Source: Trichopria drosophilae (lineage: Eukaryota > Arthropoda > Insecta > Hymenoptera > Diapriidae). From it: DNA of 64,000 nucleotides. The translations under genes were made by a program, and so were the position numbers. Numbering within the stretch: position 1 is the stretch's first letter; each line of letters starts with the position of its first letter. The stretch lies in NCBI GenBank assembly GCA_030407085.1, contig CM059584.1, positions 108,065,001 to 108,129,000 on the forward strand, written 5' to 3'. Positions 57,166-64,000 of this stretch are shown here, piece by piece. Below the pieces are notes generated by a model. It was not told where the DNA came from and made no database searches. It saw only the letters and a program-made list of their open reading frames with translations.

Positions 57166-59683
57166 CGTTTTTTATATTTATTTGCGAACGTTTATAATTA
57201 AGTAGGTATAAAAATTAAATAAATAGTGCGAAACAATAACAAACTATTTAAAGTTAGAAAAAAAGTAATGAAATAATTAAGGAGGTTCACCAAGTTAAAG
57301 AATTAACATTGAGAATTTAACGAAAAAATTACAGCAGATTAAACAATGAAAGAAATTAATGCCTGCAAAGTTTCAAGCCCCTAGGTACCTTCATAGCAGA
57401 GAAATTAATAAAAATGTTCACGATACTTTAACATTGGGTCTTATGGGAACATGTATATATTCATGAAATTCGTATTGAATTAACATTGAGTTTTTCATAA
57501 AATTTATACTGCTGATAAAAAAATGTGTGACATGATATTTGCAGAAAGAATTAAGTCTCTTCCTACCTTTAGGGACGAGAAATAAAATAAACAAATAGGT
57601 AAAAAGGTCGTTTACGGTTATGTGGATGGACGATGCTCAAGGCGCGGCAACGTCGCTTAGATAACCGTAAGAAACTTGAAAATATTCAAAATTTATTGAA
57701 TTCTGATTCACCGAAAGTGACACTTGACCGCTCATTGGAATCTACAACGGATGTTTCATTTATTGGCGAAAACGAGAAGGAATTGGTGGGAAACCCCAAA
57801 CTTATACATGCAGATAGTAACAGTAACGCCTCAATTGCAACAATAAAAATTATTTTTTAGCGACTGCTTATTATACCTTTATTTCGAAAACTTTATTAAC
57901 ATAACATTTTCAAACGTATACTTGGAAGGTACACGGGAAAATTTGTCTATTTTAGTACTTTTGAGGAAACTTTCATTTTTATCATTACATCTCCTATAAA
58001 TACAGACAAAATAGGATACCCAGCAAACGAAAAAGGATTGCAATAGATTAAAAATTGTGAATTCCCCTTAATATCTTTCAATCCAAAACCTGAATCCCTA
58101 AAAATGAATTGGCTAGCATTGTAAGTAACTACAAGTCGATTAATATACATCTATATTGATAGATAGCCTGCGTAGTCCATTAAACATAAACTCAATCGTC
58201 AAAACCCATAAACTGATGAGATAAACGAAATTTGTAATGGTTTTTAAGTGATCAATTTTACGCGATAATAACGGAATGAACCTAAATTCTAAAAAAAAAA
58301 TTCCAAAAATAAAGAAGCCCTATCTTCCAGATCTATATCTGACCAAATGTTGTATTGCTTGAAAATACGAATTTTACTCGGTTCTTACACTACAACATCT
58401 AGTATTCCAACAATATTACAAACATTGTTAAATTTTACAGTTTATTCAGTTTATGGTTTATAGATAACATGGTGCTCGAGTGTCCTGGCATTAAAACGCA
58501 ATTAACAAAATACAATCTCTCGGCACGAGTGAATTCGAATTTACACCAATCAAAATTATTCATTAACTGACAGGAATTAAAATCATGGCAGTACAATTCC
58601 GATTTCAAAATTGCAGTCGCTTCAAGAAATTTACTTTCTTTGACTCAACCTTAAATCTGAAGTGAAATCATATAAAATATTAATAATTCATGTTCTAATC
58701 TGAAAATAGATAAACTTAATTTTTTTCGTGTATTCCGTGTTGATTATTTAGAAATTTTAAATATGGTGACATTCATTTTCACTAATCCATCTTTTGTGTG
58801 GATGTTTCGACTTATCCAGAGTATGAATAAAAAAGCTCTAAAATCGGGCTATTTTATTTTTATTATATTCCCCAATATCAGGAATAGCAATATAGGTTTA
58901 TATTTTCTTGGAATAGGAAACGATTTTCTTACGTTCATCATATATATTTCAGGTCGAATTGTATTATTACCGATATTATGTTGAATAAATTCGATCCATT
59001 TGTTTTCGGAAGATATTTAATGTGAAGTTGACCTCAGTCGGTTTGATATGTTGGTTCTATGTAGTATCTTATTGTTAGTATAGTTTTATAAATGTGGTTA
59101 AATGTTACGAATGTCACTGAATAGTTACCAGGTCATTTACGGTGTTCCGTGAGATTTTTCTTCAAGGACTTACATTACTATTCACTAGTACCAATGAATT
59201 TTAGAACGTTTCAGTGTATTTTCAGAGGAAAAATACCACTAATATGCCACTTGTATGGATTATATTTTTTGTCTGCACTTTAAGTAGGGTTGAAACCTAA
59301 GAGACACATGCGAAAAACCTAATTGAAGCGGTAGAAAGTAATGTCGAATATTTTTCGCTTGGCGAAGCCTTTCTTCACATTAGAAATATCATTTCTTAAC
59401 AGCGCTCAAGGTTATATGATAGACAGATTTTCGAACTTGCAATTTAACTCATTACTTCGTTACTTTATTTTTGTACATAATTTTATTCAGTATATTTATG
59501 TATAGAATTTAACTAAAAGCACTCACTCGGTGGTTAATAAATTAAGGAATCCTTCTGTAAATGTTTCTTTGAAATTCTTAAACTTCGACGCATAGTTTTC
59601 CTTTGGATAACTATTGATACGCATGCTCGGGGACTCTTCGTTCTGAAATAATACGTCTAATCGCAAAATTATTTTATTTACAG
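57166..59683. other. Largely unassigned sequence
   Basis: A 75-codon plus-strand frame at 57633-57860 (MLKARQRRLDNRKKLEN, then an acidic Ser/Asn-rich part) has a plausible N-terminal-exon composition and precedes the gene fragment at 59684. I see no convincing splice donor that links them. The rest is AT-rich without supported features. Confidence 0.35.
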
Positions 59684-60830
59684 ATAATTCAACAAAACTA
59701 TTAAATGTGGCCAATCCCACACATGACATGTACATAAACAATGCAGAATTTTCGGAAAAGGAACACTCTTCGCAGGGAAACTTATATGAAGCGATTGGTT
59801 ATTCTCTGCGACGAAATGCATCAAACAAGTTTTCAAATATTGATGTACTTGAAAGCGAAGATGAGTCATGCGATAATTCATCCTATGAACCAACCGACGA
59901 TAATTCAACAAGTGATGACGACGATAATGTTGATAATCCTGAATATTTTCCGGATAAGAGTAATCATAATGCCTCTGTGGAATCGAGTTTTAATCTCTCT
60001 TTAAAAGCAAGTTGCAGTGATACCAATTTAAAACTTATGACGTCAACGCCAGAAATAAAAAACAAAAAAGTGTATTGTTACTTGTTTTGTAATAAGAAAG
60101 TTCAAAAAATAGCCCGGCATTTACTTCAAGTACATAAAGATGAAAAAGTGATTCAAGAATTTAATCACTTACCCGCCAAGGATGAATTATGCTTGAAAGG
60201 AATTGCAGCGTTGAGAAATCGAGGAAATTTCTTGTACAATACAAGAGAAGACATTAATGATGGACAATTAATTGTTGTTAGAAGGCCGAATTCAAAATTT
60301 CTGAGAAGACCTAACGATTATACATTTTGCTCGTCATGTAAAGGTCTTTTTAAAAAAGATACACTGCGATTACATTATGCTAAATGTACCGGGAAAAAAT
60401 CAGTGAATCGTTTGGCTGTAATGCGAGGCAAGCAAGTAGCTTCTCGAACCAATTCAGTGGCCTCTCAAAACGTGAAGAAGCACATCCTTCCTGTTATGCG
60501 TGATGATAATATCACCGATATAGTTCGCTATGATGAACTATTAATTTAATTTGCCAATCAACAGTGCATAAAGTACGTATCCTAAGAACATCATCATAAG
60601 ATGATTCGGCAAAGGCTCCGAATGCTAGGAAGGTTATTGATCGCCGTTAAAGATGTTAATTCAGATATTGAAAAATTTGCATCGATTTTTGACCCAAAAA
60701 AGTACGATGATGTAGTCAAAGCTGTTAACGTTGTTGCACAATTCGATCCCACATCTCAAATGTTCAAAGCTCCTTCTACAGCGTCCATGCTTGGAATATT
60801 GATTACAAAAATTAGCAAAGTCAGCATAGT
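59684..60830 (+). pseudogene. Zinc-finger-like transposon or host gene fragment, family not named
   Basis: The exon appears to start after a TTTATTTACAG acceptor at 59683. An acidic Ser/Asp-rich N-terminal region (DNSTSDDDDNVDNPEYFP) is followed by a C2H2-like unit YLFCNKKVQKIARHLLQVH, then NRGNFLYNTREDINDGQLIVVRRP, a Cys pair CSSCKGLF..HYAKC and VMRGKQVASR..LPVMRDDNITDIVRYDEL. After stops at 60547 and about 60583 the same frame continues RQRLRMLGRLLIAVKDVN, FASIFDPKKYDDVVKAV and FKAPSTASMLG. I know this arrangement from uncharacterised insect and fish proteins, but cannot give a function. It ends at a junction with the hAT sequence around 60830-60855. Confidence 0.65.
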
Positions 60831-61343
60831 TCTTCTTTTAACACCCATTTGCAGAAAAAAAGTCCACGAGTTCAAATATTTCCTTGTGTCTCTCATTCTT
60901 CAGCATTAATAGCAAAGTATGCTTGTGCCAATATTCCCGATGTTGAGGATTTAATAAAAGCATTGCCAGCTTTTCGTAATAATAGTCCCAAGAGGCTCTC
61001 CATTTATAGCCAAATCGTTTCCGAATTCGGAGGAAAAAATCAAAAGATTCCCAGTCATTGCGAAACTCGTTGGCTCGTTCGCCACCGCTGTATCAGCGTT
61101 ATAGTGGAACAGTGGGAAGTACATTTGAAATTTTTAATGGTCCTCGCTTCAGAAAAAGTAGTAAATGACCAACATTTGCTAGATACGATGCAAAAACCTT
61201 TGACATATGCCTATTTTCTCTTTCTGAAATTCACGTTAAATGTATTCAATATTTACAACGCAATGTTTCACAAACGAGAGACAATGATTAAGGAATTGCA
61301 GCCGTTATCTGTCAAATTATTCATCTGGGTTCTTGAAAAATAT

Positions 61344-62055
61344 TGTTACGGATGCTGGCTATGCACATAATAGCACTCGTAACATAGACAATACTTGTCT
61401 TTGCAAGATCGACAAGACACACACACCGAAGGGCCCGATTCGGCGTCGCACATATATTGCACACGTGCTGTAACTTAACTGGGAACCACGGGTTCCTCTA
61501 GCTGCAAGCCCAAACGGTCAAGAAAAGAATGTGCCACGCCGAAGCTCGAAGTAACACAATCCTTAAGATTGTGACTCACACACGCACACAATAGCACACG
61601 TTCCCCGAATCGCCAAGGTTACCGATAAGTCAAAAGGGGTGAGCGATTCGTGGAAGATGGCACGTTGCAAACAACAAGTGCAGGTGTCCATCAAAAAGGA
61701 CGATGATCTCATCGACATCTACCATATAAAAAGGGCAATCGCATTGCCCGAAATCAGAGTCGCTTAGATCGCAGAGTAAACTTAGAAGCTTCGCGACACA
61801 TTAATCCGCGACTCTCCGCGAATCAATACTGGACTTAGTACTTATATACCCGGACGATCTGTACGACCTGAAGTTGGAATTTCCATAAGCTAAAATAAAG
61901 TTATCATTACTAAATTCGCCAGTATTTCGTCACTTGGGGTGTCGATCCCCTTTATGCGGAAGATCCCAAAAACGATTCTCAGCTACCGAGAATCATCCCT
62001 TACAACTCCTGATCCTGATAAAAATTGCATTACGAAAAACATAAAAATCGTAACA
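61344..62055 (+). mobile_element. Solo LTR, 712 bp, ATAT target duplication
   Basis: TGTTACG at the start and CGTAACA at the end form a perfect 7 bp inverted terminus. ATAT at 61340-61343 and 62056-62059 is a 4 bp duplication typical of gypsy integrases. A TATATAAAAAGG-like box lies near 61725 and AATAAAG near 61891. Omitting it with one ATAT puts LEKY and LKRGLLQ of the hAT frame together in phase. No internal region remains, so it is a recombination product. Orientation is inferred from the TATA box and AATAAA. Confidence 0.85.
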
Positions 62056-62652
62056 ATATCTAAAACGCGGCCTTCTTCAACCGCCGGAATTATTTTTCAA
62101 TACTATTAGAAATGTGGGCTTTTCTAATCCTACAAATCAAAAGACAGTGGCAGATATAGATGTAGGTAATGATGCGCGGAGTTTCTTAAACGAACATCTT
62201 AGCCAAAACACAATATCTTTAGACGATATTAATGAATTTTTTCAAAATTGTTTGAAGTTTTACATAAGCGCAAGCAATAAAATTCGCAACCGTCTCCCAC
62301 TTGATAATTATTTCTTATCATGCGTTTCTTTATTGCGCCCTGAACGTGTATTTCAATGCGATATACATAACTCCCTTTCTAGAATACTTCATCTGTGTAG
62401 ATGTCTAGGTTCTTTCAACGAAATTGATATAAAGGAAGAATGAGATGCATTTTTGCAAATCTCTTCTGAAGAAAAAATTCCTTTTCTTCAAAAACTTTCG
62501 ATGATATGTGGGCTTCCATAGGTTTATCTTCTCGTTTTCCACATATTACTCACCTCATAACTCTTATCTGAATATTTCCTTATTCGAATTCAGAGGCTGA
62601 ACGCCTATTCTCAATGATAATGGACGCGATAACTTTCAAGAGAAATCGTTTA

Positions 62653-62964
62653 CACGGACAAAAATGACTCCGCTGGATTAGCTGATTCATATCAACTAAA
62701 ATTTTCGGCTGGAATTGTCGAAAATATCTGCAATTTTAGCTGTTTTGATTCCGCTAATGTAGCCTTAACCCTACTCAATTCGCGCTTAGCTCTAGATTTC
62801 CGCTACATTAGCAGATTTGTTCCGCTAAATCTGCGGACTTTTTCAGTAAATTTAGCTGAAATGATCGGCTATCCCTAACGGAATTCCAACAGCTATCCCT
62901 ATAGGATAAAATTGGTAGAATCTGCGGATTTTTCGGCTGATTTAGCCGGTTATTTTTCTCCGTG
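62653..62964. mobile_element. 312 bp TA-flanked MITE in the hAT C-terminus
   Basis: Termini CACGGACAAAAAT and complement of CACGGAGAAAAAT, with TA at 62651-62652 and 62965-62966. The interior repeats GCGGATTTTTCGGCTGA-like words in both orientations. Removing it and one TA keeps the hAT frame (KRNRL, then GNKT). The terminus CACGGA(A/C)AA is shared with the element at 24338-26298. Confidence 0.82.
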
Positions 62965-63289
62965 TAGGCAATAAGACGATCAATTCCATTTGCATCATTC
63001 GAGCAGCATTACGGGCGCGTAATGAAACTGCAAGAACAATGCAATTCTCCCAAAAACATTTGGAATTGTCGACGTCTGCCTATTACCACCCTTCCATTGA
63101 CAATGTCTCCGCACTGCGACTCTATCCTTGGAACGAAGAACATTCGTTCTAAATTCCATAAATCGATTCTAGTCTCTCTAGTCATTTCTTCAAGAAATAG
63201 GTTCATAGTAGATTCGTGGATTAGGCCTACAGGGGATAGCACATTAAAAAAAAACGCGCCTTGGACTCTACCCCTTGGGTGGCGAGGAA

Positions 63290-63580
63290 ATAGTACTTTT
63301 CGGTCCTAGGCCGTAAAGTTCAATTTTACGGACCGACTGGAGATTGTGCGTCCGAGGACTGGCAGAGCCGGTCCGAGGACCGCACAATCTTCAAACCGCG
63401 GTCGTAAAATTTTACGGCCGAGGAGCGAACACTATTTTTTGATACACTGTTCGCAAAAGTAGGCACTTTACCGACTGTTGTTAGTCCGTAAAGTGCAGAG
63501 ATCAGTCCGTAAAATCACACTTTACGGACTAAAAGGAGTCCGTAAAGTTCCTACTTTACGGACACGTGTATCAAAAAGAG
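63290..63580. repeat. Cluster of TCCGTAAAGT palindromes
   Basis: TCCGTAAAGT or its complement occurs about eight times in 290 bp. 63341-63392 folds on AGATTGTGCG/CGCACAATCT, and 63434-63579 folds with arms of about 60 bp from TTTTTGATACAC to GTGTATCAAAAA. It starts just after the hAT stop, so it may be the 3' terminal region of the hAT element or a separate foldback element. Confidence 0.7.
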
Positions 63581-64000
63581 TTTTTATATATTTTCCCATA
63601 AATATTTTTGGAAAAATAAGTAAATAAGGCAAACATCTAAAAAGGCTGATAGATGTAAGAAATATACAAAAAACATAATACAAAAATGAGTTAAAGTTAT
63701 AACGACATTGATAAATAAATACTTTAGTAAATATATAAATCAACAAATGAATAGGTTTCCAGTTCATACCTAACAATAAATTACATAAGGTTCTGAATTA
63801 AAAAAATACATGTGTAATAGATTCGTAAAACTCTCGGTCGGTATGTTATTTACTTACATACAATATAAATATTTACGATGCAATAAATAAACATTAGTTT
63901 ATTTTTATATAAAAATTCATTAAAAAAATAACCATTTCTAAATAGTCTAAATTAGAATAATTATTCATTTTGTTTTATTTTTCGTCCTGAAAGTTTTCAA
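63581..64000. other. Unassigned AT-rich sequence
   Basis: Nothing supported beyond AT-rich low complexity. Confidence 0.4.

Larger units (their letters stand above)
60855..63152 (+). pseudogene. hAT-type transposase, 5'-truncated, with two insertions
   Basis: Starts at a splice-acceptor-like CCCATTTGCAG (60844-60854). Blocks in order: CVSHSSALIAKYACANIP, SPKRLSIYSQ, KIPSHCETRWLVRHRC (typical hAT CETRW region), EQWEVHLKFL, FLFLKFTLNVFN, MIKELQPLSVKLF; then after the solo LTR FSNPTNQ, DARSFLNEHL, FYISASNKIRNRLPLDNYFLS; then NSEAERLFSMIMDAITFKRNRL, the hAT C-terminal dimerisation motif, and after the MITE INSICIIRAALRARNETARTM to a stop at 63150-63152. Lesions besides the two insertions: TGA at 62441 where Trp is expected, a shift near 62500 and TGA near 62573. 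The first D and N-terminal BED finger are missing. Confidence 0.85.

Noticed and set aside
57633..57860. Small ORF as first exon of the gene at 59684
   Set aside because: Composition is plausible, but I found no convincing donor in phase with the acceptor at 59683, so it is only mentioned as unassigned.
63009..63309. Overlapping open frames on both strands with balanced composition, considered as a host or foreign gene
   Set aside because: The plus-strand frame that continues the hAT C-terminus (IRAALRARNETARTM to the stop at 63152) explains the conservation; the others are shadows.

Overview
The window looks like AT-rich insect chromosomal DNA, most likely from a hymenopteran such as an ant. 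That is an inference from the mix of element families: copia, gypsy and BEL LTR elements, an I-like LINE, a hAT transposase, large two-gene-type DNA transposons and many foldback MITEs. There are also short TTAGG runs. I found no convincing single-copy host gene, operon, rRNA, functional tRNA or CRISPR array. Essentially everything I recognise is mobile DNA, much of it nested and decayed.

Layout. 0.1-2.8 kb: a decayed minus-strand transposon gene with Ser/Pro repeats, a MULE-like core carrying a DATG motif, and a C-terminal Ulp1-like protease. It is split by a 112 bp LINE-type tail. 2.9-4.0 kb: a hAT-like MITE. 5.4-6.7 kb: microsatellites and a gypsy integrase C-terminus (minus). 6.7-8.2 kb: a gypsy LTR and broken gag (plus). 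8.6-10.0 kb: foldback DNA. 10.7-21.0 kb: a 10.3 kb DNA transposon whose minus-strand transposase gene is split by a 6.7 kb second DNA transposon (12.2-18.9 kb). The inner element keeps a two-exon transposase gene of about 752 codons and itself contains a MITE, which in turn contains a 206 bp retroposed hairpin. 21.0-30.0 kb: foldback elements, a TA-flanked element, degenerate tandem repeats and a BEL integrase relic.

30.0-43.6 kb: a copia-type element bounded by ATATG duplications. Its 5' LTR is cut to 34 bp. Its gag is split by a 1 kb palindromic MITE, and its reverse transcriptase by a 5.5 kb minus-strand LTR element with 437 bp LTRs, a tRNA-Phe-type primer site, a polypurine tract and CTACT duplications but no recognisable gag or pol. 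This is a LARD-like non-autonomous element. 43.7-48.0 kb: repeats and MITEs. 48.5-54.0 kb: a full-length I-like LINE with a 12 bp target duplication, an intact ORF1 and a broken endonuclease-RT-RNase H ORF2. A foreign LINE-type 3' tail sits between its two ORFs. 55.0-57.2 kb: a MITE, the second copy of a repeat also found at 46.9-47.8 kb, and a tRNA-like sequence.

59.7-63.2 kb: a zinc-finger-like gene fragment of a family I cannot name runs into a hAT transposase pseudogene. That pseudogene is split by a 712 bp solo LTR (ATAT duplication) and by a TA-flanked MITE. 63.3-63.6 kb: clustered palindromes of a TCCGTAAAGT motif. The main logic of the region is repeated insertion of elements into other elements. 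At six junctions (copia/LARD, hAT/solo LTR, hAT/MITE, outer/inner transposon, MITE/hairpin, Ulp1/LINE tail) the target duplication is readable. At four of them (Ulp1, copia, and the two hAT junctions) the host reading frame runs on in phase once the insert is set aside; at the outer/inner junction it is only partly continuous, and the MITE/hairpin junction is non-coding.
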